A stretch of DNA of 13,426 nt, from positions 1 through 13,426 of the forward strand of contig CAMLHI010000034.1 in the NCBI GenBank assembly GCA_946479705.1, given 5' to 3'. Every line of letters starts with the position of its first letter. Positions within the stretch are counted from its first letter, which is position 1. Both the position numbers and the translations under genes were made by a program. Source of the DNA: an uncultured Oxalobacteraceae bacterium (GTDB lineage Bacteria > Pseudomonadota > Gammaproteobacteria > Burkholderiales > Burkholderiaceae). Below, piece after piece: positions 1 to 9,328 of the stretch. The notes beneath the pieces were generated by a model. That model ran no database searches and was not told the DNA's origin. It saw only the letters and a program-made list of their open reading frames with translations.

Positions 1-472
1 CTTCGTGGCCGGACATCTTGCTCCAGCCGTCGGTGGCGACCTTGCCGTCCTTGGCGTCCAGGCCGACGATGATGTGGCCGGGGAAGGCGCCGCAGGCGTC
101 GTGCAGGAAGCCGGGGTTCTTTACCGCGGCGGTGCCGACGATGATGTAGGTGATGCCGTCGTCCAGGTAGCGCTCGATGGTGTCGAGGTCGCGGATGCCG
201 CCGCCCAGCTGGACCGGGATCTCGTCGATGTCGTTATCGACGGCGAATTCCTGCACCACTTGCAGGATGGATTTGACGGCCGCCTCGTTCTTCGGCTTGC
301 CGGCAAAAGCGCCGTTCAGGTCGACCAGGTGCAGGCGGCGCGCGCCCTGCTTGAGCCAGTGCAGCGCCATCTCGGCGGGATCTTCTGAAAAAACGGTGGC
401 GAGTTCCATATCGCCCTGTTTCAGGCGAACGCAGTGACCGTCTTTGAGGTCGATGGCAGGAATGAGCAGCAT
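1..472 (-). CDS. hisA: HisA, phosphoribosylformimino-AICAR phosphate isomerase (partial, C-terminus off the left edge)
   Basis: HisA catalyses the Amadori rearrangement of ProFAR to PRFAR, the fourth step of histidine synthesis, in the cytoplasm. It is a (beta/alpha)8 barrel. The first 157 residues are visible. The start [12 protein letters not shown] carries the conserved first catalytic Asp (D8). A phosphate-binding GGGIR lies at residues 90-94, and VGLDAKDG holds the second conserved acidic residue at about D139. The full family length is about 245 residues, so roughly 90 residues are missing at the left edge. The ATG at 472 is chosen because the protein aligns from MLLIPAIDL onward; no strong ribosome site precedes it. 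The gene follows hisH by 42 bases and is probably co-transcribed with it. hisF and hisI/hisE would be expected further left. Confidence 0.96.
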   Translation of the reverse strand, partial: MLLIPAIDLKDGHCVRLKQGDMELATVFSEDPAEMALHWLKQGARRLHLVDLNGAFAGKPKNEAAVKSILQVVQEFAVDNDIDEIPVQLGGGIRDLDTIERYLDDGITYIIVGTAAVKNPGFLHDACGAFPGHIIVGLDAKDGKVATDGWSKMSGHE

Positions 473-514
473 GATCGGTATCGGTTAAGTTAAAAGTGAA
501 GCGAGGACAAGACC

Positions 515-1153
515 TCAGGGTTTCCAGCTGACGAAATTCTGGTACATGCGCAGGCCGGCGGCCGCGCTTTTCTCGGGGTGGAACTGGGTGGCGAACAGGT
601 TATCTTGCGCCACCGCGCAGCAAAACGGCGCACCGTAGTCGGTCTCGGCGGCGATCAGGGCCGGATCGGCCGGCTGCACGTAGTAGCTGTGCACGAAATA
701 GAAGTAGCTATTGTCGGCCACGCCTTCGAACAGGGGGTGGGGGCGCAGCTGGTGCACGCGGTTCCAGCCCATCTGCGGCACCTTGAAGCGCGAACCGTCT
801 TCCTGCAGGCGGCCCTCGAGCTGGAAGCGCACCACCTTGCCGGGCAGCAGGCCCAGGCCGGGCGTATCGCCTTCCTCGCTCACATCGAACAGCATCTGCT
901 CGCCCACGCACACGCCCATCATCGGACGGCTCTTGGCGGCGCGCAGCAGCGCTTCTTCCACGCCGGACTCGCGCAGGCTGCGCATGCAGTCGCGCATGGC
1001 GCCCTGGCCGGGCAGCACGATACGGTCGGCCGCGTCGATGTCGGCCGGATCGCCGGAGATTTTCACGTCCGCTTCGGGAGCGACCGCGCGCAGGGCTTGC
1101 GCCACCGAGCGCAGGTTGCCCATGCCGTAGTCGACCACAACAATTTTATTCAT
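515..1153 (-). CDS. hisH: HisH, glutamine amidotransferase subunit of imidazole glycerol phosphate synthase
   Basis: HisH is a class I glutaminase that supplies ammonia to HisF for conversion of PRFAR to IGP and AICAR. The protein has 212 residues, normal for the family. The nucleophile elbow is GVCVGEQ with Cys82. The rest of the catalytic triad is His192 and Glu194 in FHPEKS. The N-terminus [16 protein letters not shown] is typical. The frame stays open upstream to 1297, but that stretch overlaps hisB and is not HisH-like, so the ATG at 1153 is used. The gene lies 28 bases after hisB. HisF, its required partner, is not visible and should lie beyond hisA. Confidence 0.97.
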   Translation of the reverse strand: MNKIVVVDYGMGNLRSVAQALRAVAPEADVKISGDPADIDAADRIVLPGQGAMRDCMRSLRESGVEEALLRAAKSRPMMGVCVGEQMLFDVSEEGDTPGLGLLPGKVVRFQLEGRLQEDGSRFKVPQMGWNRVHQLRPHPLFEGVADNSYFYFVHSYYVQPADPALIAAETDYGAPFCCAVAQDNLFATQFHPEKSAAAGLRMYQNFVSWKP

Positions 1154-1181
1154 AGCTTTAACAGGGTTTGTTCGTCGACGC

Positions 1182-1772
1182 TTACAGGCTGCCTTTGGTC
1201 GATGGAATGGTGCCGGCGGCGCGCTCGTCGAGCGTGGTGGCCATGCGCAGCGCGCGGCCGAAGGCCTTGAACACCGTTTCGCACTGGTGGTGGGCATTGG
1301 TGCCGCGCAGGTTGTCGATGTGCAGGGTGACCAGGGCGTGGTTGACGAAGCCGCGGAAAAATTCCAGGGTCAGGTCGACGTCGAAGGTGCCGATCACGGC
1401 GCGGGTCCAGGGCACGTGCATTTCCAGCCCCGGGCGACCGGAGAAATCGATCACCACGCGCGAGAGCGCTTCGTCCAGCGGCACGTAGGAATGGCCGTAG
1501 CGCACGATGCCTTTTTTATCGCCGATGGCCTTGGCCACCGCCATGCCCAGGGTAATGCCGGTGTCTTCCACGGTGTGGTGGGCGTCGATGTGCAGGTCGC
1601 CCACGCACTCGACTTCCAGGTCGAACAGGCCGTGGCGGGCGATCTGGTCCAGCATGTGGTCCAGGAAAGGCACGCCGGTGTTGAGCTTTTGCTTGCCGGT
1701 ACCGTCAAGATTGATGGCGACGCGGATCTGCGTCTCGTTGGTGTTGCGGGTAATTTCTGCGGTGCGGGTCAT
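1182..1772 (-). CDS. hisB: HisB, imidazoleglycerol-phosphate dehydratase (monofunctional)
   Basis: HisB dehydrates IGP to imidazole acetol phosphate, a manganese-dependent step. The protein has 196 residues, the size of the stand-alone dehydratase. It has none of the N-terminal histidinol-phosphatase domain fused to it in enterobacteria, so the phosphatase must be encoded elsewhere. Both metal-binding repeats are present: HHTVE (His65, His66, Glu69) and HHQCE (His161, His162, Glu165). The conserved GVPFLDHML is at about residues 33-41. The ATG at 1772 gives the normal N-terminus. The gene follows hisC by 34 bases and precedes hisH by 28 bases, within the operon. Confidence 0.98.
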   Translation of the reverse strand: MTRTAEITRNTNETQIRVAINLDGTGKQKLNTGVPFLDHMLDQIARHGLFDLEVECVGDLHIDAHHTVEDTGITLGMAVAKAIGDKKGIVRYGHSYVPLDEALSRVVIDFSGRPGLEMHVPWTRAVIGTFDVDLTLEFFRGFVNHALVTLHIDNLRGTNAHHQCETVFKAFGRALRMATTLDERAAGTIPSTKGSL

Positions 1773-1806
1773 GGGCTTGCTCGATGTGCTGGTTTGGCTG
1801 ATGCGA

Positions 1807-2895
1807 TTAGTTCAATGATGCCTTCAGGGCATTGAAAAATGCGGTGTTTTCTTCGGGCGTACTCACGGTGACGCGAATGCAATTAGCCAGTCCGTGCATT
1901 TTACTCACATTTTTCACCATCACCTTATTTGCCAGGAGTTTTGCGCAGGAAGCCTCGGCATCCGGCACGCGGACCAGCAGGAAATTGGCGGACGAGGGAA
2001 ACACGGTCACGCCCGGCAGGGCCGACAGGTCGGTGCGCAATTGTTCGCGCGCGGCCACCAGCACGGTGGCCTGGTCGTTGAGCACTTCGATGTGGTCGAG
2101 CGCGAATTCGGCGGCGATCTGGGTCAGCACGTTGACGTTGTAGGGCGGGCGCACTTTTTCGAACATGGCCAGCAGCTTGGGGGCGGCGGCCATGTAGCCC
2201 AGGCGGATGCCGGCCAGGCCCAGCTTGGAGACGGTGCGCATGACCACCATGTTCTCGAATTCCGGCAGGCGCGCCATGAAGCTGGTGCCGGCGAAGGGGC
2301 CGTAGGCTTCGTCCACCACCACGATGCCGGTCTCGCCCACGGCGCGGATGATCTCGACCATCTCGTCGGCGCCGTACAGGGTGCCGGTGGGGTTGTTCGG
2401 GTAGGCCAGGAAGGTCAGGGCCGGCTTGTGCTCGGCGATCGCGGCCAGCATGGCGGGCAGGTCGAGCGTGAGGTCCTCGCGCAGCTGCACCGGCACGAAC
2501 CTGGCGCCGGCCAGCATGGCCGAGCGCTCGAACATCACGAAGCCGGGCGCCGGCGCCAGGATGGCCGGGTGGCGTTCGCCGCCGGAGACGGCCATCAGCA
2601 TCATCGAGATGGTCTCGTCCGAGCCGTTGCCGAGGATGACGTCGTAGCCTTCCGGTACGCCCATCTTGGCGCGGATACGCTCTTTCAGGGTGGCGTAGCT
2701 GGGCACCGGATAGCGGTTCAGTACCGCGTCGGCCAGGCGGCGCCCCAGTTCCGCGCGCAGGTGCTGCGGCAGCGCGTAGGGGTTTTCCATCGCGTCGAGT
2801 TTGATGTAGCCGTCCGCCTCCAGCACCTTGTAGGGCAGGTCGGCGATGACCTCGGGACGAATGACGTTGGCGATCAGCTTGTCGAGGAAGGACAT
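1807..2895 (-). CDS. hisC: HisC, histidinol-phosphate aminotransferase
   Basis: HisC is a PLP enzyme that transfers an amino group from glutamate to imidazole acetol phosphate, giving histidinol phosphate. It has 362 residues and is a fold-type I class II aminotransferase. YPNNPTG (residues 165-171), DEAY (195-198) and [12 protein letters not shown] carry the conserved PLP contacts, with Lys224 as the Schiff-base lysine. The start ATG at 2895 lies 22 bases inside the end of the preceding methyltransferase gene, and its AAAGAGA ribosome site is methyltransferase coding sequence. Translation of the two is thus probably coupled. The last roughly 45 codons use many AAT, AAA, AGT and ATT codons, unlike the GC-ending codons of the rest. 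Confidence 0.97.
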   Translation of the reverse strand: MSFLDKLIANVIRPEVIADLPYKVLEADGYIKLDAMENPYALPQHLRAELGRRLADAVLNRYPVPSYATLKERIRAKMGVPEGYDVILGNGSDETISMMLMAVSGGERHPAILAPAPGFVMFERSAMLAGARFVPVQLREDLTLDLPAMLAAIAEHKPALTFLAYPNNPTGTLYGADEMVEIIRAVGETGIVVVDEAYGPFAGTSFMARLPEFENMVVMRTVSKLGLAGIRLGYMAAAPKLLAMFEKVRPPYNVNVLTQIAAEFALDHIEVLNDQATVLVAAREQLRTDLSALPGVTVFPSSANFLLVRVPDAEASCAKLLANKVMVKNVSKMHGLANCIRVTVSTPEENTAFFNALKASLN

Positions 2896-3695
2896 AAGGT
2901 CTCTTTCAGTTTGCGTTTGGCGTTTTTCTTGGTCAGGGCCGGTTCCGGCGCGCTCAGGCGCTGGGCGATCACGGCACAGTAGTCAGGGTTCAGTTCGAAG
3001 CCGGTGAAGCTGCGTCCGCAGCGGCGCGCCGCCAGCGCGGTGGTGCCGCTGCCCATGAAGGGGTCGAGCACCACGCCGCCGGGCGGGCAGGAAGCCTTGA
3101 TCATGCGCTCGATGATCTCCAGCGGCTTCTGGGTCGGATGCTCGACCCGCTCGGGATGCTCGCGGTGCAGGCGCGACACGCTCCACAGGTCTTTCGGGTT
3201 GTAGCCGATCTCGAGCCATTTGGCGCCCACGAAGATCGAGCGCGAACGGGCCTTCTTGGTCTCGGCGTCGTAGGGAATGCGCACGGCGTCCAGGTCGAAA
3301 TAGTAATCCTTGCGGCGCACGAAAAAGCCGATGGTGTCGTGCACCGACGAATAGCTGCGGATGCTGCCGCCCATCGACGGCACGCGGCGGTCCCAGATAA
3401 TCTCGTTCATCATCGTCATGCGCTTTTTCAGCATTACGAAGATCTCCGGCGAAAAGCGCCAGGTCAGGAAGATGTACAGGCTGCCGTTCGGCTTGAGCTT
3501 GGGCAGGGCGGCGTCGATCCACTGCTCGGTCCAGGCCAGGTAGTCGGCGTCGTCCATCTGGTCCGAGGTGTTGCCGTAATCCTTGCCCAGGTTGTAGGGC
3601 GGGTCGGTCAGGATCAGGTCGATGGAACCGTCCGGGATGCGCGCCAGCCCGGCCAGCGCATCCTCGCAGAACACCTGATCGACCCAGGTGCTCAT
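2874..3695 (-). CDS. Solitary beta-class DNA methyltransferase (probable N6-adenine), inside the his operon
   Basis: This 273-residue protein is a site-specific DNA methyltransferase. The catalytic motif IV DPPYNLG (residues 31-37) comes before the AdoMet-binding motif [10 protein letters not shown] (211-219). HPTQKP (186-191) and GFELNPDY (232-239) follow the pattern of the beta group, such as YhdJ and CcrM-like enzymes. DPPY favours N6-adenine over N4-cytosine, but this is a family tendency. The region between about 100 and 180 probably reads the target, which cannot be deduced. Its ATG at 3695 overlaps the hisD stop as ATGA, and its end overlaps the hisC start by 22 bases. No restriction endonuclease is nearby, so it looks like an orphan methylase used for regulation, repair marking or protection. 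The frame is open further upstream to 4265, but that is hisD in another frame. Confidence 0.93.
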   Translation of the reverse strand: MSTWVDQVFCEDALAGLARIPDGSIDLILTDPPYNLGKDYGNTSDQMDDADYLAWTEQWIDAALPKLKPNGSLYIFLTWRFSPEIFVMLKKRMTMMNEIIWDRRVPSMGGSIRSYSSVHDTIGFFVRRKDYYFDLDAVRIPYDAETKKARSRSIFVGAKWLEIGYNPKDLWSVSRLHREHPERVEHPTQKPLEIIERMIKASCPPGGVVLDPFMGSGTTALAARRCGRSFTGFELNPDYCAVIAQRLSAPEPALTKKNAKRKLKETLCPSSTS

Positions 3696-5008
3696 GCTTC
3701 GGGCTTGAGACGCAGTTCGGCGCTGCGCGCGTGCGCCTGCAAGCCTTCGCCGTAGGCCAGGGTGGCGGCCACCTTGCCCAGGGTCTGGGCGCCGGCTTCG
3801 CTCACGTACAGGATCGACGAACGCTTCTGGAAGTCGTACACGCCCAGCGGCGACGAGAAGCGCGCGGTGCGCGAGGTCGGCAGCACGTGGTTGGGGCCGC
3901 AGCAGTAGTCGCCCAGGGCTTCGGACGAGAAGCGCCCGAGGAACATGGCGCCGGCGTGGCGGATCTTGTCGGCCCACTGCTGCGGGTTCTCGGCGCTGAT
4001 TTCCAGGTGCTCGGCGGCGATGTCGCTGGCGATCGCGCAGGCTTCTTCCATGCTGGCGACCTTGATCAGGGCGCCGCGGTCGCTCATCGAGGTGCGGATG
4101 GTGTCGGCGCGCGGCATGGTCGGCAGCAGCTTGTGGATGCTCGCTTCCACCTTGGCGATGTAGCCGGCGTCCGGGCACAGCATGATAGCCTGGGCCAGTT
4201 CGTCGTGCTCGGCCTGCGAGAACAGGTCCATGGCGACCCAGTCCGGATCGGTCGTGCCGTCGCACAGCACCAGGATTTCGGACGGGCCGGCGATCATGTC
4301 GATGCCGACGGTGCCGAACACGCGGCGCTTGGCCGCCGCCACATAGGCATTGCCGGGGCCGACGATCTTGTCGACCGCCTGGATGGTTTCGGTGCCGTAG
4401 GCCAGCGCGCCGACGGCCTGGGCGCCGCCGATGGTGATCACGCGCGTGACGCCCGCAATCGCGGCGGCGGCCAGCACCATCTGGTTCTTCACGCCGTCCG
4501 GGGTCGGCACCACCATGATGATTTCCTGCACGCCCGCGACCTTGGCGGGAATCGCGTTCATCAGCACCGACGAGGGGTAGGCGGCCTTGCCGCCGGGGAC
4601 GTAGATGCCGACGCGGTCGAGCGGGGTGATGCGCTGGCCCAGCACCGTGCCATCCGGCTCGGTGTAGCTGAAGCCCTGCGACTCCTGCTTCTGGCGCTCG
4701 TGGAACACGCGGATGCGCGCGGCCGCCGTGTGCAGGGCCTCGCGCTGGGCGGCCGGCAGGGCCTCGAGCGCCTGCTGCAGGTCGGCCTGGCTGAGGTCGA
4801 AGGCCGCCATGCTGCTGGCGCTGCTGCGATCGAAACGGTTGGTGTACTCCAGCACCGCCGCGTCGCCGCGCGTCTTGACCTCATGCAGGATCGTGGCCAC
4901 GGCCGTTTCGATGGCGTCGTCGGTGGACGCTTCGAAGGCGAGCAGCGTGGCGAGACGCTGTTGGAAGTCGGGCTGGGTGGAATCGAGCTTGCGGATCTGG
5001 AGAGACAT
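3692..5008 (-). CDS. hisD: HisD, histidinol dehydrogenase
   Basis: HisD oxidises histidinol to histidine in two NAD-dependent steps, the last reaction of the pathway. The protein has 438 residues, the usual length. The zinc and catalytic residues known from the E. coli enzyme are all recognisable: Gln265 and His268 in SQAEHD, Glu333 and His334 in AEHLE, Asp367 in GDYCCGPNH, and His426 in [20 protein letters not shown] (about 136-146) is a conserved signature. The ATG at 5008 follows the hisG stop by three bases. No strong ribosome site is visible, which suggests coupling to hisG. The TGA stop overlaps the methyltransferase start by four bases. Confidence 0.98.
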   Translation of the reverse strand: MSLQIRKLDSTQPDFQQRLATLLAFEASTDDAIETAVATILHEVKTRGDAAVLEYTNRFDRSSASSMAAFDLSQADLQQALEALPAAQREALHTAAARIRVFHERQKQESQGFSYTEPDGTVLGQRITPLDRVGIYVPGGKAAYPSSVLMNAIPAKVAGVQEIIMVVPTPDGVKNQMVLAAAAIAGVTRVITIGGAQAVGALAYGTETIQAVDKIVGPGNAYVAAAKRRVFGTVGIDMIAGPSEILVLCDGTTDPDWVAMDLFSQAEHDELAQAIMLCPDAGYIAKVEASIHKLLPTMPRADTIRTSMSDRGALIKVASMEEACAIASDIAAEHLEISAENPQQWADKIRHAGAMFLGRFSSEALGDYCCGPNHVLPTSRTARFSSPLGVYDFQKRSSILYVSEAGAQTLGKVAATLAYGEGLQAHARSAELRLKPEA

Positions 5009-5011
5009 GAT

Positions 5012-5677
5012 TTACTTATTCAGTTGGGAGGCGCGTTCGAAGGCGTCGAGGATGGGCTGCAGGCGCTGGCGCTTGAGTTTCAGCGCGGCCTGGTTGACCA
5101 CCAGGCGCGAGGAAATCTCCATGATCTCTTCGACTTCGACCAGGTTGTTGGCGCGCAGTGTGCTGCCGGTCGAGACCACGTCGACGATGGCGTCGGACAG
5201 GCCCACCAGCGGCGCCAGTTCCATCGAGCCGTACAGCTTGATCAGGTCGACGTGCACGCCTTTGGCGGCGAAGTGCTCGCGCGCGGTGTTGACGAACTTG
5301 GTGGCCACGCGCAGGCGCGCGCCCTGGCGCACCGCGGTCTCGTAGTCGAAGCCGGCGTTGACGGCCACCGACATGCGGCATTTGGCGATGTGCAGGTCGA
5401 TCGGCTGGTACAGGCCTTCGCCGCCATGCTCGAGCAGCACGTCCTTGCCGGCCACGCCGAAGTCGGCCGCGCCGTACTGCACATAGGTCGGCACGTCGGA
5501 AGCGCGCACGATAATCACGCGCACATTGGCGTCGTTGGTGTCGAGGATCAGCTTGCGCGAGGTCTCGGGATTTTCCAGCACCCTGATGCCTGCCGCTTCC
5601 AGCAGCGGCAGGGTGTCGTCGAAAATGCGGCCCTTGGACAGCGCCAGGATCAGCTGGGAGTTGCTTGTATTGCTCAT
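5012..5677 (-). CDS. hisG: HisG, ATP phosphoribosyltransferase catalytic subunit (short form)
   Basis: HisG joins ATP and PRPP in the first, feedback-controlled step of histidine synthesis. It has 221 residues, the short form (HisG-S), which lacks the C-terminal regulatory ACT-like domain of the roughly 300-residue long form. Known short enzymes work as a hetero-octamer with HisZ, a catalytically dead HisRS paralogue, which is not in this window. The PRPP loop DVVSTGSTL is at 166-174, and LALSKGRI (11-18) is the usual N-terminal motif. The ATG at 5677 is preceded by an AAGAAG ribosome site. The gene lies 11 bases after murA, too close for its own promoter unless one lies within murA. Confidence 0.97.
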   Translation of the reverse strand: MSNTSNSQLILALSKGRIFDDTLPLLEAAGIRVLENPETSRKLILDTNDANVRVIIVRASDVPTYVQYGAADFGVAGKDVLLEHGGEGLYQPIDLHIAKCRMSVAVNAGFDYETAVRQGARLRVATKFVNTAREHFAAKGVHVDLIKLYGSMELAPLVGLSDAIVDVVSTGSTLRANNLVEVEEIMEISSRLVVNQAALKLKRQRLQPILDAFERASQLNK

Positions 5678-5688
5678 GCTGGTTCTTC

Positions 5689-6942
<1,254 letters not shown>

Positions 6943-6951
6943 GTCTGTCCT

Positions 6952-7188
6952 TTAGCCTTGATATTCTTCAGGGGTGAGTGTCTTCATCGACAGTGCGTGT
7001 ATCTCTTCGCGCATGCGGTCGCCCAGCGCCGCGTACACCAGCTGGTGGCGCTGGATCGGGCGCTTGCCGGCAAAGGCCGGCGAGACGATCACGGCGGTGA
7101 AGTGCTGGCCGTCGCCATCGACTTCGAGATGGGTGCATTCCAGGCCGGCGGAAATGTAGCCGTGGATCGCTTGTGGGGTAGTAGGCAT
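6952..7188 (-). CDS. ibaG: IbaG, BolA-family protein
   Basis: This 78-residue protein belongs to the BolA family. The family signature RHQLVYAALGDRM (47-59), followed by IHALSMKT with the invariant His64, covers the C-terminal half. In E. coli IbaG (YrbA) lies directly upstream of murA as here, works with monothiol glutaredoxin in iron-sulfur metabolism, and responds to acid stress. That role is inferred by homology. The position next to murA favours IbaG over BolA itself. The ATG at 7188 has a good AAGGAA ribosome site that overlaps the stop of the ABC permease gene nine bases upstream. The murA ribosome site in turn overlaps the ibaG stop. Confidence 0.93.
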   Translation of the reverse strand: MPTTPQAIHGYISAGLECTHLEVDGDGQHFTAVIVSPAFAGKRPIQRHQLVYAALGDRMREEIHALSMKTLTPEEYQG

Positions 7189-7197
7189 AGGTGTTCC

Positions 7198-7965
7198 TTA
7201 GTGGCGCAGCTTGTAGCCGCGCTTGAGCAGGTTGATGGCGACCGCCGCCAGCACCGCGAAGAAGGCCGCGACGATGCCCAGGCTGGTCCAGGGCGAGACG
7301 TCGGACTGGCCGAAGAAGCCGTGGCGGAAGCCGTCGATCATGTAGAAGAACGGGTTCGCGTGGGAGACCGCGAGCCAGAAGGCGGGCAGCGAATGGATCG
7401 AATAGAACACGCCGGACAGGAAGGTCGCGGGCATGATCAGGAAGTTCTGGAAGGCCGCCAGCTGGTCGAATTTCTCGGCCCAGATGCCGGCGATGACGCC
7501 CATGGTGCCGAGGATGGCCGCGCCCAGCAGGGCGAACACCACGATCCACAGCGGCTGGGCAAAGCTCAGGTGGGCGAACCAGGCGGTGGTGACGAACACG
7601 CCGGCGCCCACGGCCAGACCGCGCACCACCGAGGCGAGCACGTAGGCCGACAGGATTTCCCAGTGCGACAGCGGCGGCAGCAAAATGAACACCAGGTTGC
7701 CGGTGATCTTGGACTGGATCAGCGAGGACGAGGAATTGGCGAAGGCGTTCTGCAGCACGCTCATCATCACCAGGCCGGGAATCAGGAAGGCGGTGTAGTC
7801 GACGCCCTTGAGCATCTGTACGCGCCCTTCGAGCACGTGGCCGAAGATCAGCAGGTACAGCATGGCGGTCAGGATGGGCGCGGCCACGGTCTGGGTGGCG
7901 ACCTTCCAGAAGCGCAGCATCTCCTTGTAGAACAGGGTGCGGAAACCCATCGAGAAGAAGTTCAT
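7198..7965 (-). CDS. ABC-2 type transporter permease (YadH-like)
   Basis: This is the 255-residue membrane component of an ABC exporter. About six hydrophobic segments are visible, at roughly 25-45, 57-75, 105-128, 137-160, 173-190 and 228-247. LIPGLVMMSVLQNAF (61-75), the FLSGVFYSI segment (182-190) and NPFFYMIDGFRHGFFG (204-219) are typical of the ABC2 membrane family with polysaccharide, drug and YadH-type members. It starts within the stop of the ATPase gene (ATGA overlap), so the two form one transporter, with two copies of each likely. The substrate is not known from the sequence. The setting between Mla and peptidoglycan genes hints at an envelope compound. Confidence 0.9.
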   Translation of the reverse strand: MNFFSMGFRTLFYKEMLRFWKVATQTVAAPILTAMLYLLIFGHVLEGRVQMLKGVDYTAFLIPGLVMMSVLQNAFANSSSSLIQSKITGNLVFILLPPLSHWEILSAYVLASVVRGLAVGAGVFVTTAWFAHLSFAQPLWIVVFALLGAAILGTMGVIAGIWAEKFDQLAAFQNFLIMPATFLSGVFYSIHSLPAFWLAVSHANPFFYMIDGFRHGFFGQSDVSPWTSLGIVAAFFAVLAAVAINLLKRGYKLRH

Positions 7966-8873
7966 AGCGCGCCCTTCTCCATGATCTGCAGGAAGATGTC
8001 TTCCAGGTCGGCCTGCTGCAGCTGCATCTCGTCGATGGTCACGCCGGCTTCGCGCAGGCGCGCGAGAATCGGTTCGACCTCGCTGTAGTCGTTCACGCGC
8101 AGGCTGTATTTGTTGCCGTTGCCGGCTTCATCGTGGGCGACCAGCGGGCGCAGCTCGGCCGGCAGCTCGCCGCCGGCCAGGTGGATGATCAGCTGGGAGC
8201 CGGAGATGCGCCGGATCAGGCCCTTCATGGTGTCCTCGGCGACCACCTTGCCGCCCTTGAGCATGGCCACGCGCTGGCACATGGCCTGGGCTTCTTCCAG
8301 GTAGTGGGTGGTGAGCACCACGGTGTGGCCTTCGCGGTTCAGGCGCGAGATGAACTTCCACAGGGTCTGGCGCAGTTCCACGTCGACCCCGGCGGTCGGC
8401 TCGTCGAGCACGATCACGGGCGGCTTGTGCACCAGCGCCTGCGCCACCAGCACGCGCCGCTTCATGCCGCCGGACAGGGCGCGCATATTGGTGTCGGCCT
8501 TGCCGGTCAGGTCGAGGTTGTCCATGACCTCATCGATCCACTTGTCGTTGTTCTTCAGCCCGAAGTAGCCGGACTGCAGGCGCAGGGTCTCGCGCACCGT
8601 GAAAAAGGGGTCGAACACCAGTTCCTGCGGCACCACGCCGAGCTTGCGGCGTGCTTCGCGGAAATCTCCGACTACGTCGTGGCCGTGGATGCTGACGCTG
8701 CCGGCATCCGGACGGATCAGGCCGGCGATGATGGAAATCAGGGTGGTCTTGCCGGCGCCATTGGGTCCGAGCAAGCCGAAAAACTCGCCTTCTTCGATGC
8801 TCAGCGTCACGCCGCCGAGCGCTTTCAGGCTCTTGTAGCTTTTCTCGACATTGTTGATCTGGATCGCGGCCAT
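7962..8873 (-). CDS. ABC transporter ATP-binding protein (YadG-like)
   Basis: This 303-residue ATPase powers the permease encoded directly downstream. Walker A GPNGAGKT is at 36-43, the Q-loop VPQE at about 81-84, the signature LSGGMKRR at 133-140, Walker B VIVLDEP at 153-159, and the switch histidine His190 lies in LTTHYLEEA. A C-terminal domain of about 90 residues follows the ATPase core and ends in DLEDIFLQIMEKGAL, as in YadG/CcmA-type subunits of ABC-2 exporters. The ATG at 8873 is chosen because family homology begins at MAAIQINNVEKSYKSL. The open frame upstream to 9161 crosses a candidate promoter and the end of mlaB. The substrate is unknown. Confidence 0.93.
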   Translation of the reverse strand: MAAIQINNVEKSYKSLKALGGVTLSIEEGEFFGLLGPNGAGKTTLISIIAGLIRPDAGSVSIHGHDVVGDFREARRKLGVVPQELVFDPFFTVRETLRLQSGYFGLKNNDKWIDEVMDNLDLTGKADTNMRALSGGMKRRVLVAQALVHKPPVIVLDEPTAGVDVELRQTLWKFISRLNREGHTVVLTTHYLEEAQAMCQRVAMLKGGKVVAEDTMKGLIRRISGSQLIIHLAGGELPAELRPLVAHDEAGNGNKYSLRVNDYSEVEPILARLREAGVTIDEMQLQQADLEDIFLQIMEKGAL

Positions 8874-8895
8874 GCTTATTCTGGGTGGGTGGCAT

Positions 8896-8916
8896 GTATA
8901 GACAGCATCGCTATAC
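8896..8916 (-). promoter_or_regulatory. Inverted repeat in the leader of the ABC-ibaG-murA-his gene run
   Basis: A perfect 6-base inverted repeat, GTATAG and CTATAC separated by nine bases, lies between the candidate -10 (8935-8940) and the ATPase start at 8873. It sits at roughly +12 to +32 if transcription starts near 8928. It could be an operator or a small leader hairpin. It has no T-tract, so it is not a standard terminator. Confidence 0.4.
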
Positions 8917-8934
8917 CTTGCGCTTAAACATTGA

Positions 8935-8958
8935 ATTATAGGGGAAATCGGGTAAGGC
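8935..8958 (-). promoter_or_regulatory. Candidate sigma-70 promoter for the ABC-ibaG-murA-his gene run
   Basis: A perfect TATAAT (8935-8940) lies in the 152-base gap between mlaB and the ATPase gene, about 62 bases upstream of the ATPase ATG. No good TTGACA is present at 16-18 bases. The box GCCTTACCC (8950-8958) lies nine bases upstream of the -10, exactly as in the candidate promoter before mlaF. This is the only gap over 100 bases between mlaB and the left edge, so it may drive all the genes to hisA. Confidence 0.5.
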
Positions 8959-9025
8959 AGAGCCGGCGCGAGCGTTCGGCGGGGAGGCGCAGGCAAAGGC
9001 TTATGGGCCAATGCCTGGATCAGGA

Positions 9026-9319
9026 TCAATGGTGGTGCAGATTGGCCGGGGTGGCGGCCAGGAAGCTGTCCACGCCGTACAGCGCGGCCAGGCTGGTGAG
9101 GCTGGCGGGGATGTTGATGTAGGAGAGGGCGGCGCCGGCCTTGCGGGCGGCGCGTTGCCAAGCGAGCAAGACCGCCACGGCCGAGGAATCGGCCTGCTTG
9201 ACCGAGCCGAGGTCGAACACGGTCTTGCCGGCCTTGATCGCCGCCACGCCCTGGGCCAGCGCCGCACGGGCGTTGGCCACCGTCAGGGTGTCGATATTGT
9301 CGAGATTGTTCAGGGCCAT
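9026..9319 (-). CDS. mlaB: MlaB, STAS-domain subunit of the Mla phospholipid transporter
   Basis: MlaB is the small cytoplasmic STAS protein that binds the MlaF ATPase and is needed for assembly and activity of the MlaFEDB complex. The protein has 97 residues. It shows the STAS pattern: a beta strand TVFDLGSV (33-40), then the loop with QADSSAVAVLLAW (42-54), where the Ser/Thr of other STAS domains sits, followed by a second strand ALSYINIP. Sequence similarity in this family is low, so the name rests largely on its place as the last gene of an mla operon. The ATG at 9319 follows the mlaC stop by nine bases. The C-terminal HHH is natural sequence. Confidence 0.88.
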   Translation of the reverse strand: MALNNLDNIDTLTVANARAALAQGVAAIKAGKTVFDLGSVKQADSSAVAVLLAWQRAARKAGAALSYINIPASLTSLAALYGVDSFLAATPANLHHH

Positions 9320-9328
9320 GGCGTGGAC

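Noticed and set aside
1894..2982. A 362-codon plus-strand frame opposite hisC
   Set aside because: Antisense shadow of hisC with His/Gly/Gln-rich low-complexity sequence.
2874..3695. A restriction-modification system around the methyltransferase
   Set aside because: Both neighbours are histidine enzymes with intact active sites. There is no room for an endonuclease gene and none is seen anywhere in the window.
3696..4265. N-terminal extension of the methyltransferase (190 residues upstream in frame)
   Set aside because: The region is hisD coding sequence in another frame, and the extension is Arg/Pro-rich without domain signs. The ATG at 3695 gives a normal-sized enzyme.
8931..9122. A 63-codon plus-strand open frame in the mlaB-ATPase gap
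   Set aside because: Overlaps mlaB on the other strand, has no ribosome site or recognisable product, and its composition is like non-coding DNA.
8874..9161. N-terminal extension of the ABC ATPase across the gap into mlaB
   Set aside because: It crosses a TATAAT and overlaps mlaB. Family homology begins at 8873.
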